A DNA stretch of 64,000 nt from Thermoproteota archaeon (GTDB lineage: Archaea > Thermoproteota > Methanomethylicia > Methanomethylicales > Methanomethylicaceae), in contig JAJHRG010000002.1 in NCBI GenBank assembly GCA_020832905.1, positions 124,001-188,000 of the forward strand, given 5' to 3'. Positions 54,034 to 61,272 of the stretch are shown here, one piece after another. Position 1 is the stretch's first letter. The number at the start of each line of letters is the position of its first letter. A program made the position numbers and the translations under genes. Below the pieces are notes generated by a model. That model saw nothing but the letters and a program-made list of their open reading frames with translations, was not told the DNA's origin and did no database searches.

Positions 54034-55545
54034 GCCTCGCCCTTCAGCGCGGGGTTAGGTTTATAAGCTACTGCCTGCTATTTCTGTTGTATGCCTGCTA
54101 CTGAACCGATTAGAATCGGGAAGGATACTAAGGAGGAATTGAAGAGGCTGAAAATACATCCTAGGGAAACCTACGACGATGTAATTAAGAGACTCATTGA
54201 GGAGCATAAGAGGCGTAAGCATGAGAAGAACTAACGTGGTTAAACTAGTAGTGGATAAGGAAACACATAAGAAGCTGAAGGAACTAGGCATAATCACAGC
54301 AAAATGTTGGAACGAAGTGAACTGGTTGAGGATGCAACAGTTCAAGAAGGGAGAAAGGGTAAACTTTGTTGAGACCGAAAAGGAGGTATACGAGAAGTAC
54401 AAGCATGTGTTAAAGGTCAATGCGCAACAGGTTGCTAGGAAGAACGCCGAAACATGGAAAAGCTTCTTCTCCTTAATTAAGGAGAAAAAGGAGGGAAGGT
54501 TACCAAAGTGGTTCAAACCAAGACCTCCAGGTTACTGGAGGGATGAGAGTGGAAAATATAGGTTGATAATCGTCATTAGGAACGACCGTTACGAGGTGGA
54601 TGAAAACAAGAGGACCATCTATTTGAAGGACTTCAAGCTAGCCTTGGATTTTAAAGGGAAACTCAAGTGGCGTGGAAAACAGGGTAGGCTAGAGATAATT
54701 TACAATGAGGCTAGAAGGGTTTGGTATGCCCACATCCCTGTAGAGGTCGAGAATGTAGCCAAAGCCAAGGGCAACCTGAGGGCTGGAGTGGACTTGGGAA
54801 TTGTTAATTTGGCTACTGTTTACGTCGAGGACGGCTCTTGGTATGTTTTCAAGGGTGGTGGTGTTCTCTCTCGATACGAGCATTATAGTAAAAGGATAAG
54901 CGCAGTTCAGAAAGTTTTAGCTAGACATAGACAAAGGAGGAGTAGAAGACTTAAACTCCTTTATGATAAGAGGAGAAGGTTTTTGAAGCATGCGTTGAAC
55001 AGCATGGTTAGAAAAATAATGGAGGAGCTGAAGGATAAGGGAGTGGGTGAAATTATCGTAGGTTATCCTAAAGAGATATCTAGGAATCACGGTAATAAGC
55101 TCATGGTGAACTTTTGGAATTATGGTTACGTAATCAAGCGCTTCAAGGAGATTGGTGAGGAGTTGGGAATTAGGGTGATTGATGTTGATGAACAGAACAC
55201 CTCTAAGACTTGCTCCCTGTGCGGGGAGGCCCACGAAAATGAGCGCGTTAAACGCGGTCTCTTCAAGTGTCCCTGCATAGGGAAGGTCATAAATGCAGAC
55301 CTAAACGGGGCAATAAACATCCTACATATCCCTGAGTCCCTAGGATCTAGGAGCAGGGGGCAACTCTTAGGAAGGGATAGGGGTAACGGGCTGAAGACCC
55401 AGCCTGTGGTCTACCGCTGGACGAATGGAGCGGGGTGGGTGCGAACCTCACCTACCAGCTATGAAGTGATGAAAATGAAGGTAGTAAACCACAAACCTAT
55501 GAATCGCCTAGGGAACCCTCGTACTTTAGGGCGGGGAGGAGGTCA
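54031..55545 (+). mobile_element. IS200/IS605-group element carrying tnpB only
   Basis: The left end near 54034-54060 has a GCCTCGCCC/GCGCGGGG hairpin. The right end near 55505-55545 has a related CCCTCG/CGGGGAGG hairpin overlapping the tnpB 3' end, the usual place of the omega (right-end) RNA. Boundaries are approximate to 10-15 bases. No Y1 transposase (tnpA) is present, so it would need help to move. Its G+C is clearly higher and its codon use differs (GGG, CTC, GAG common) from the AT-rich host, which marks recent arrival. It separates a VapB gene from its VapC. Confidence 0.8.
54091..54234 (+). CDS. Small 47-residue protein upstream of tnpB
   Basis: The sequence begins MPATEPIRIGKDTKEELKRL, then KIHPRETYDDVIKRLIEEHK and a basic end. 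It looks like a minimal CopG/VapB-like (DUF7557-type) ribbon-helix-helix protein. It lies inside the IS, overlaps the likely tnpB start by 14 bases and shares its high-G+C composition. Similar small ORFs accompany TnpB elements in Sulfolobales. It may regulate the element; no other role is suggested. Confidence 0.7.
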   Translation: MPATEPIRIGKDTKEELKRLKIHPRETYDDVIKRLIEEHKRRKHEKN

Positions 55546-55564
55546 GTTTCTCTGTCAATTCTAA
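54221..55564 (+). CDS. tnpB: TnpB RNA-guided nuclease (IS605 OrfB family)
   Basis: About 447 residues from ATG 54221; an in-frame ATG at 54197 lies inside the small ORF. The RuvC residues are intact: Asp in RAGVDLGIVNLATV (about 190), Glu in GEIIVGYPKE (about 276) and Asp in INADLNGAINIL (about 359). The zinc finger has TCSLCG and FKCPC. The C-terminus runs into the right-end hairpin. TnpB proteins are guided by the RNA of the element's right end and cut DNA at the donor site. The gene seems functional. Composition is unlike its surroundings. Confidence 0.92.
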   Translation: MRRTNVVKLVVDKETHKKLKELGIITAKCWNEVNWLRMQQFKKGERVNFVETEKEVYEKYKHVLKVNAQQVARKNAETWKSFFSLIKEKKEGRLPKWFKPRPPGYWRDESGKYRLIIVIRNDRYEVDENKRTIYLKDFKLALDFKGKLKWRGKQGRLEIIYNEARRVWYAHIPVEVENVAKAKGNLRAGVDLGIVNLATVYVEDGSWYVFKGGGVLSRYEHYSKRISAVQKVLARHRQRRSRRLKLLYDKRRRFLKHALNSMVRKIMEELKDKGVGEIIVGYPKEISRNHGNKLMVNFWNYGYVIKRFKEIGEELGIRVIDVDEQNTSKTCSLCGEAHENERVKRGLFKCPCIGKVINADLNGAINILHIPESLGSRSRGQLLGRDRGNGLKTQPVVYRWTNGAGWVRTSPTSYEVMKMKVVNHKPMNRLGNPRTLGRGGGQFLCQF

Positions 55565-55766
55565 TCCACCTAGATATAGTACCTGCAGGAAGTTCTGGAA
55601 TATCTTTTAAATCTTCTTCAATTTTTCTTAAAAGCTCCTCAGCTTCTAATTGAGTTACAGTATTCTCAATAAATCTTCTTATTAATTCACTCCAGTTAAT
55701 ATTATGAAATTTTTGCATTCTTTCTTTTAATTTCTTAGGAATTCTAACACATACAATAGTAGACAT
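55497..55766 (-). CDS. VapB-type antitoxin with IS-altered C-terminus
   Basis: About 89 residues from ATG 55766 (MSTIVCVRIPKKLKERMQKF); a longer start at 55784 is possible. It is a RHH-like antitoxin with KFHNINWSELIRRFIENTVT and LEAEELLRKIEEDLKDIPEL. The final part DLLPALKYEGSLGDS is read from the TnpB element, so the original end near RWIRIDRE has been replaced. Its toxin partner is the broken PIN gene at 53621-54033. It therefore appears as an orphan. Confidence 0.7.
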   Translation of the reverse strand: MSTIVCVRIPKKLKERMQKFHNINWSELIRRFIENTVTQLEAEELLRKIEEDLKDIPELPAGTISRWIRIDRETDLLPALKYEGSLGDS

Positions 55767-55915
55767 ATAATAATCGTAAAACAAAAATGTAAAACAAAAA
55801 TATAAATATATCTGTAATACTTTAATCTTTAAATTAAATTTAATTAATTTTTAATTAAAATTAAAGCAATAAACTATATATAACATTAAAATGATATTTA
55901 AAATCAAGTGATATT

Positions 55916-56047
55916 ATGAAAGTAATTTTACATGAAGATCTTTTATCCATATGGAATAGATGTTTGAGAAAATTATTAAAAATTAGAAAAGCATTCTTAA
56001 GAATAAATACATTTCATTTAGAAATAGAAGATAAAATTGATGCTTAA
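55916..56047 (+). CDS. 43-residue ORF before the glycosyltransferase
   Basis: The sequence begins MKVILHEDLLSIWNRCLRKL and continues with a basic helix (LKIRKAFLRINTFHLEIED). It is 12 bases upstream of the glycosyltransferase, in the same direction, and has AT-rich promoter-like sequence before it. It could be a small regulatory or leader protein; no family is recognised. Confidence 0.4.
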   Translation: MKVILHEDLLSIWNRCLRKLLKIRKAFLRINTFHLEIEDKIDA

Positions 56048-56059
56048 GAGGATGAAATA

Positions 56060-57289
56060 TTGAATCCTCTTTACATTTTATTTCTTATTACACTTTTTAT
56101 AGTTTTTATTTGGAGTACTTATAATGGCTTAATTTCAGTTACTGGTATTTTTCATTCAAAATTTTTACATAGAAAAATTTCATATGAAGTAAAAAATTAT
56201 CCTATGATTTCAATTATTATCCCAGTAAAAAATGAAGAAAAAGTTATAGGAAGATGCTTAGATGCTTTTTTAAAAATTGATTATCCTCATGATAAAATGG
56301 AAATTATAATTGTTGAAGATGGCTCAATAGATAAAACTATTGATATATGTATGAAATATACTGAAAAATATCCTAATTTAATAAAGTTTTTACAAAAATC
56401 AATATCTAATGGAAAGCCATCAGCTTTAAATTTTGGACTTAAGTATACAAAAGGAGAAATTATTGGAATTTTTGATGCAGATAGTGTACCTGAATCTGAT
56501 ATATTAAAGAAAGTTGCTTTTTATTTTAATGTATTAAAAGTAGATGTTTTACAAGGAAAAACTCTTCCAATAAATACTAATGAAAATATATTAACTAAGA
56601 TTATATCATATGAAGATTTTATTAAATATGAGGGAAGAATTAAAGGTAAAGAAATTTTGAAGTTATTTGTTCCATTAACTGGAAGTTGTTATTTTATTAA
56701 GAAAAAATTAATATTGGATATTGGTGGATGGAATGAAAATTGCTTATCTGAAGATACAGAATTAGCAATTAAACTATTAGAAAAAGGAATTAAAATAAAA
56801 TATGCAGATGATATAATATGTTGGCAAGAAAATCCATCAAAAATTAAAGCTTTTTATAAGCAAAGAAAAAGATGGCTTAGGGGAACAATGGAAGCTGCAA
56901 TTAAATATGGAAAACTTATTAGAAGATTAAGTAAAGAAAGTATAGATGCTGAAATGACATTAATAGGACCATTTATTTCCATACCATATTTATTAAGTTA
57001 TTTATTAGCAATTTATTTTATTATATTTCCATCTGAAGAAATAATAGTGATATTAGCTCAATTATTCATAATAGCTAGTATGGTAGCATCAATTATTGCA
57101 GGTATTATTTTGAGTATTATTATTAAGCCAAGAAAAAAATATGATATTCTTTTAATACCTTTTATTTATGTTTATTGGATTATTCAAACAATTATTGCTT
57201 TACATTCATTTATTGATATAATTCTTAAAAAACCTATTAAATGGGAAAGAACAGAAAAGTCAGGAATAAGTACTATTATCTCATTTTAA
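56060..57289 (+). CDS. Processive glycosyltransferase family 2
   Basis: A 409-residue membrane GT2 of the cellulose synthase/NodC/chitin synthase-like type. After an N-terminal helix it has SIIIPVKNEEKVIGRCLDAF, the DxD site IFDADSVPE, the acceptor-site aspartate in LSEDTELAIKLL and the processivity motif QRKRW (KQRKRWLRG). Four to five C-terminal helices follow. It may make a surface polysaccharide. A TTG start follows GAGGATGAA. It stands outside any sugar-synthesis cluster. Confidence 0.9.
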   Translation: MNPLYILFLITLFIVFIWSTYNGLISVTGIFHSKFLHRKISYEVKNYPMISIIIPVKNEEKVIGRCLDAFLKIDYPHDKMEIIIVEDGSIDKTIDICMKYTEKYPNLIKFLQKSISNGKPSALNFGLKYTKGEIIGIFDADSVPESDILKKVAFYFNVLKVDVLQGKTLPINTNENILTKIISYEDFIKYEGRIKGKEILKLFVPLTGSCYFIKKKLILDIGGWNENCLSEDTELAIKLLEKGIKIKYADDIICWQENPSKIKAFYKQRKRWLRGTMEAAIKYGKLIRRLSKESIDAEMTLIGPFISIPYLLSYLLAIYFIIFPSEEIIVILAQLFIIASMVASIIAGIILSIIIKPRKKYDILLIPFIYVYWIIQTIIALHSFIDIILKKPIKWERTEKSGISTIISF

Positions 57290-57419
57290 ATTCAATTAAT
57301 AATATAGCACTAATATTCTTTTTATTAAGTATAGTTTAATATTAAAAAATTATGTAAAAATATCATTATTGAATAAAGTTTATAAGATGTCATTATAAAA
57401 AGAAATTAAGGGATTATTC

Positions 57420-57896
57420 TTGATTATATTACCTAAGAAAATAGAGGAAAAATTAAAAGAAGAATCTAAGAGAATTGGAATTTCAGAAGAAGAATTAATA
57501 TTAGAAGCTTTATCAAAAATTCTTAATGAACCTATTGATCCAGAAACAAAAATTGAAATGCATTTAAAACTTTCAGAAAAATATCTCAAGGATGCTGAAG
57601 ATTTTCTAGTTAAAAAGGATTATGTTCAAGCATCTGAAAAAGCTTGGGGAGCTGCTTCTCAAATAGTTAAAGCTTTAGCTATGAAAGAAGGAATAGAAGT
57701 TAGAAGTCATGGAGAATTACATAAATATATTACAGAATTAAGCAAAAAAAGAGAAGATAAAGAAATTATAACACTTTGGTTTTCAGCAATTTCTCTTCAT
57801 CAAAATTTTTATGAAAATTGGCTTCCTGAAGAAGCTATAAAAAGTGGAATAGAAAACGTTAGAAAGCTTATTGAAAAATTAAGAAAGCTTTTATGA
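57420..57896 (+). CDS. PaREP1-family protein
   Basis: A 158-residue helical protein. The segment LSEKYLKDAEDFLVKKDYVQ followed by ASEKAWGAASQIVKALAMKE is characteristic of PaREP1/DUF86-neighbour HEPN-like proteins of Thermoproteales. The N-terminal 40 residues are RHH-like (LPKKIEEKLKEESKRIGISE). The family is often found in multi-copy accessory regions and may be toxin-antitoxin related. TTG start. Confidence 0.75.
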   Translation: MIILPKKIEEKLKEESKRIGISEEELILEALSKILNEPIDPETKIEMHLKLSEKYLKDAEDFLVKKDYVQASEKAWGAASQIVKALAMKEGIEVRSHGELHKYITELSKKREDKEIITLWFSAISLHQNFYENWLPEEAIKSGIENVRKLIEKLRKLL

Positions 57897-58039
57897 TTTT
57901 AAATTTTGAAATAACTTTTATTAATAGACTAATTATTATATAAGATAAAGATTTCTAAGAGTTGATATTTTAGAAACACTAATTATTAAATTATATGTTT
58001 TGATAATCTACAAATTTAAAAATTAGAAGAAAATAAATT

Positions 58040-58428
58040 ATGGAAATTTTACATTTTGATTGTGAAAAGTTGCCCGTTGATTTAGATATTATTAAAAAGG
58101 AAATTGATAATATTAAATGAACTATAAATGAATTACAAAGACTTACATTTAAGGAATTTATAGAATTAAGCATTGATGAAAAATATGCTATTCGCTCTAA
58201 TATGAAAGTTTTGAAAAAAGACCTAGTTCTTATAGGGAAACAGTACGTTTTATTGCAGAAAGATTAAATATAAAATGTATAAGTGATATTGAATTATTAG
58301 TTGGACTTAGAAATCTTCTTATTCATCAATATTGGAATATTGATGATAGGAAAATATATCAAGATATAAAAACTAATTTTAAATGTATTAAAGAATTTTT
58401 AAGTAAAATAGAAGAGTTTTTGAAATGA
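58040..58428 (+). pseudogene. Broken HepT-like (HEPN, DUF86) toxin
   Basis: ATG 58040 starts a frame that ends at a TGA after 23 codons, then continues in the same frame with RLTFKEFIELSIDEKYAIRS. It must shift by one base near 58220 to reach YRETVRFIAERLNIKCISDI and the HEPN nuclease motif in LRNLLIHQYWNIDDRKIYQD, ending at 58428. At least one stop and one frameshift are required. It is the remains of a HepT gene paired with the broken MNT gene just downstream. Confidence 0.75.
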
Positions 58429-58743
58429 TTATAAAGTATTATGAAGTTTCTCTTGAATCTATTATAAATAATCTTAAAATTAATTTAAAAAATACCAAAT
58501 CTTATTATTGCCATTCTTTTTGGCTCAATATTAAGGAGAAAATTTATTAGAGATATTGATATTGCAGTTTATTTTAAATCAGAAGAAAGCTTAAAAGAAA
58601 TAATTAATTTAATAAATACAATTGAAGAGAATTTAGGATTACCTGTTGATATTATTCCTATTCGAAATATACCTCCAAAATTTAAGCTTAAAATTTTATT
58701 AGATGGAATTAAAATTATTGTAAAAAATAATCAACTTTATTAG
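58425..58743 (+). pseudogene. Broken MntA-like nucleotidyltransferase antitoxin
   Basis: Starting at 58425 (overlapping the HepT end) the frame shifts once near 58495. The second frame has IAILFGSILRRKFIRDIDIA, the GSx10DxD signature of minimal nucleotidyltransferases, and then LPVDIIPIRNIPPKFKLKIL, ending at TAG 58741-58743. MntA-type enzymes AMPylate HepT toxins. Both partners of this pair are decayed, in keeping with loss of selection on the whole module. Confidence 0.75.
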
Positions 58744-58930
58744 TCATTAGTATCTCAAACATTTTCAGAAGTTTCGGATATGGAATTAAAATATTTGAAA
58801 ATTAGAAATTTTAAAATACTCTAGCATGAATTACATCACTAATACTATTAAGAGCTAAATTTCATTATATTTCTCAAATTATTTTAAGAAAAAATATTAA
58901 TTTTTAAGTCTAATATATAATGGAGATACT
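58744..58930. other. Intergenic stretch with possible PIN-gene relic
   Basis: No intact gene is seen. On the minus strand at about 58815-58860 a short frame reads ALNSISDVIHARVF, which resembles the end of the third conserved block of PIN toxins (SDxIHA). This is weak and is noted only as a possible relic. Confidence 0.2.
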
Positions 58931-59293
58931 ATGGGGCATACTTTTGCAAAAGTAAGTTTATATAATCCTAATGATTTATCAAGAGTTTTAGATCTAAATC
59001 TCATAGTTGATACTGGATCTACTTATACATGGGTTAAAAAAACAAAGCTAAATAATTTAGGAATTAAACCAATAGGTAAAAGAGTTTTTAAAACTATTGA
59101 AGGAAGACTTATTGAAAGAGAAATAGGTGAGGCTATTATTGAATATGAAAATGAAAAAATTACAACAATAGTTGTTTTTGCTGAAGAAGAAGATGTTGAA
59201 GTTTTAGGTATATATGCTTTAGAAGGTTTAGGTTTAGAAATTGATCCAATAACAAGAAAATTAAAAAAATCACAAGCAATATTGGCACTTTAG
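58931..59293 (+). CDS. Retropepsin-like aspartic protease family protein
   Basis: A 120-residue single-domain protein with the active-site motif LNLIVDTGSTYTWVKKTKL (DTGS at residues 27-30) and a hydrophobic-Gly repeat near the end (VEVLGIYALEGLGLEIDPIT). This matches small archaeal and bacterial clan AA proteases that act as homodimers. The substrate is unknown. Solitary gene with an AATATATAATGGAG promoter and ribosome-site region. Confidence 0.82.
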   Translation: MGHTFAKVSLYNPNDLSRVLDLNLIVDTGSTYTWVKKTKLNNLGIKPIGKRVFKTIEGRLIEREIGEAIIEYENEKITTIVVFAEEEDVEVLGIYALEGLGLEIDPITRKLKKSQAILAL

Positions 59294-59316
59294 TTTAATA
59301 ATAAAATCTAATTAAA

Positions 59317-59697
59317 TTAAGAATAATTTTTTGAAAAAATAACAATACCATTTTTTATAGCATCTACATAGAATTCTCTATTTTCCTTAATTGCTTTTTC
59401 TAATTCATATTTAGAAACAATAGTTATTTCTACATTAGTATCTTTTAATGATGTAAATAAAAATCTCTTATTATTTGAAATCTCATAATCTATAATAACT
59501 AATATATCAATATCACTAAGACCTCTTACAAATTTTCCTTTAGCTAAAGATCCTGAAATTATTACTTTAATAGGTTTTAAATCATTTATAAGATTTTCCA
59601 AAAGATCTCCTAAAGGTTCTATTAAATCCTTAACATTAGGATTATTAAGAATTTCTCTCAATTTCTCTTTTAACAAATTCAATAACCTCTTCTGCAA
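59317..59697 (-). CDS. MNT-type nucleotidyltransferase (antitoxin)
   Basis: A 126-residue minimal nucleotidyltransferase. The signature ISGSLAKGKFVRGLSDIDIL (GSx10DxD) is complete. It overlaps the HEPN gene upstream by 53 bases if the long start is used; a later start is likely. It pairs with the HEPN protein as an MNT/HEPN toxin-antitoxin module. Confidence 0.82.
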   Translation of the reverse strand: MQKRLLNLLKEKLREILNNPNVKDLIEPLGDLLENLINDLKPIKVIISGSLAKGKFVRGLSDIDILVIIDYEISNNKRFLFTSLKDTNVEITIVSKYELEKAIKENREFYVDAIKNGIVIFSKNYS

Positions 59698-60049
59698 TTC
59701 TTAATGCTTCTTCAGCATCATCTTTATTATAATGCTTATATGGTGGTAAAGCTGGCCATGCATTAGGATATCTAGTAGGAATATAATATCTATCAAGCTT
59801 TCCTGCTTTTATAACTAATTCTTCAGATATTTTAATAGTTTTTTTAATTTCTTCTAATATTTTTGTAATACTATGAGTATGTAGAAATATACCTAATTTT
59901 TTAATACATAATGCTTTAAGAGATTTTTCAATAGCTTGATGTGAGAAAAAACATACTTTACTCCATTTACATAATTGAAAAAGTCCCTTAGCAGCATCAA
60001 GATCATCAATAGCTTCTTCAAACCAATCTCTATATCTTTCATAACTCAA
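59645..60049 (-). CDS. HEPN-domain protein (toxin of MNT/HEPN module)
   Basis: A 134-residue helical HEPN protein with RYRDWFEEAIDDLDAAKGLF, CFFSHQAIEKSLKALCIKKL and the terminal LDRYYIPTRYPNAWP motif typical of the MNT-associated HEPN family. It is upstream of the nucleotidyltransferase with overlapping ends. Unlike the neighbouring HepT/MNT pair it is intact. Confidence 0.87.
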   Translation of the reverse strand: MSYERYRDWFEEAIDDLDAAKGLFQLCKWSKVCFFSHQAIEKSLKALCIKKLGIFLHTHSITKILEEIKKTIKISEELVIKAGKLDRYYIPTRYPNAWPALPPYKHYNKDDAEEALRIAEEVIEFVKREIERNS

Positions 60050-60202
60050 ATTTTAAACCTCAAAATTTTTTATTAGATTTTATAATAAAAATCTATTCAA
60101 AAATTGAAATATATAAAACTATCATAGGAAAATATCTTAAAGATAGTGAATATTAATTAAGAAATCTTCAGAGGCTATAAAATAATTTAATAATTAAATA
60201 AA

Positions 60203-60511
60203 CTACTTTTGTATGATTATTTCTCTACCTTCAATTAATGCTCTAACTATTTTTTCTCTTGCAGATTTAACTATTCTCCAAACAGTATTTCTAGAAGTAT
60301 TCATTCTCAATCCAGCTTCTTCAAATGTTAAATTTTCTAAATCTATAAGCTTTAAAGCTTCTAATTCCACAACATCTAAATAAACTGGTTCTTTATTAAC
60401 TTGTGGAACTGGATTAAATTTTTCTACTAATGGTTCTATCGATACTTTTAATGGCATTGGTTTTCTACCAATGATACCACATCTTCTTCTCATACACCAA
60501 CGATAGCACAT
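60203..60511 (-). CDS. DUF134/UPF0251 DNA-binding protein
   Basis: A 102-residue regulator. The N-terminus is Cys/Arg-rich (MCYRWCMRRRCGIIGRKPMP); an internal start at the second Met is possible. It is followed by DVVELEALKLIDLENLTFEE and the sigma-70-like helix-turn-helix AGLRMNTSRNTVWRIVKSAR, typical of DUF134. It is divergent from a DUF5320-like/NifX-like pair, a common archaeal arrangement, and an operator-like palindrome lies between them. Confidence 0.88.
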   Translation of the reverse strand: MCYRWCMRRRCGIIGRKPMPLKVSIEPLVEKFNPVPQVNKEPVYLDVVELEALKLIDLENLTFEEAGLRMNTSRNTVWRIVKSAREKIVRALIEGREIIIQK

Positions 60512-60521
60512 ATTTTATGAT

Positions 60522-60578
60522 ATTTCACAAAATTTATATATATGTTTCTACTTAATATTTTGTGAAATTTCACAAAAT
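60522..60578. promoter_or_regulatory. Palindromic operator between DUF134 gene and DUF5320-like gene
   Basis: A perfect 22-base palindrome occupies 60557-60578 (half-site ATTTTGTGAAA, mirrored). A further copy of the half-site, ATTTCACAAAAT, lies at 60522-60533, with a TATA-like AATTTATATATATG between them. The palindrome ends 9 bases before the plus-strand ATG, so a bound protein would block that gene. The second half-site is 11 bases from the DUF134 start. The DUF134 protein is the natural candidate to bind. Confidence 0.7.
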
Positions 60579-60587
60579 GGTGAGAAT

Positions 60588-60812
60588 ATGGGATATAGAT
60601 GGAGAATTTGGAGTAGATATTGGTGGTATAAGGGATGTTGGTGTCCAAGACATCTATGGCCTCCTCCATGGGCGTTAATGTATCCAGAACCAGTTTTAGA
60701 TCCTAGTGAAGAATACAAATTATTGGAAGAAGAATATAAACGATTAGAAGATGAGCTTAAAGAAATAAAAAATAGAATGGATGAACTTAAAAAGATAATG
60801 GAGAAAAAGTAA
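60588..60812 (+). CDS. DUF5320-like Trp-rich small protein
   Basis: A 74-residue protein. The first 35 residues are rich in Trp, Arg, Tyr and Cys (MGYRWRIWSRYWWYKGCWCP, then RHLWPPPW). The last 40 form a highly charged coiled coil (EEYKLLEEEYKRLEDELKEI). DUF5320 proteins with this two-part design often lie beside NifX/NifB-domain genes. It ends at TAA 60810-60812 in the same frame as the NifX-like sequence that follows. Confidence 0.75.
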   Translation: MGYRWRIWSRYWWYKGCWCPRHLWPPPWALMYPEPVLDPSEEYKLLEEEYKRLEDELKEIKNRMDELKKIMEKK

Positions 60813-60821
60813 GAAACGACA

Positions 60822-61157
60822 ATAAAAAGAATTGCAATAGCCACATTAAATAATAAAGGACTTGATGATATTGTTTCTAATACATTTGGATATTCAAAAA
60901 CCTTCACAATAATTGATATTGAAGATGGAAATATAAAAGATATAAAAATCATAGATAATCCAGCTGGGTCTATGACTCATGGTAGAAGACCAGTAATAGC
61001 AAAGAAATTATCAGATATGAATGTAGAAATAGTTATTTCAAGTGAATTTGGACCATGTGTCTTAGAAATATTAAAAGAATTTGGAATATCAATTATTAAT
61101 GTTAAGCCAGGATTAAGAGTTTTAGAAGTACTAAAGGAACATGGACTAATAAAATAA
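60822..61157 (+). CDS. NifX/NifB-type iron-molybdenum cluster-binding domain protein, non-standard start
   Basis: The frame after the upstream TAA encodes KRIAIATLNNKGLDDIVSNT, FGYSKTFTIIDIEDGNIKDI, SMTHGRRPVIAKKLSDMNVE and SSEFGPCVLEILKEFGISII, a complete dinitrogenase iron-molybdenum cofactor domain of about 111 residues. No ATG, GTG or TTG precedes the conserved start. The codon at the expected Met is ATA (60822-60824), and the first ATG is internal at 60972. Either initiation uses ATA or ACG, the frame is read through from the upstream gene, or a point mutation has removed the start. Such proteins bind Fe-S or Fe-Mo-type clusters; nitrogenase is not implied. Confidence 0.65.
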   Translation: MKRIAIATLNNKGLDDIVSNTFGYSKTFTIIDIEDGNIKDIKIIDNPAGSMTHGRRPVIAKKLSDMNVEIVISSEFGPCVLEILKEFGISIINVKPGLRVLEVLKEHGLIK

Positions 61158-61272
61158 TTTTTTATAATATTTTTATGAAATTAAGATGAACTATTTGCTT
61201 TTTATTTCTCATTTTTGATTCTTATAATTTTTCTAAAAGCTCTTATTATGAATAATCAATATTTAAAAACTT

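Noticed and set aside
54061-55320. Long minus-strand open frames inside the TnpB element
   Set aside because: They lie antisense to tnpB, have no family resemblance and are produced by the high-G+C coding strand.
60822-61157. Evidence for nitrogen fixation from the NifX-like domain
   Set aside because: This domain is widespread in non-diazotrophic archaea and no nitrogenase gene is present.
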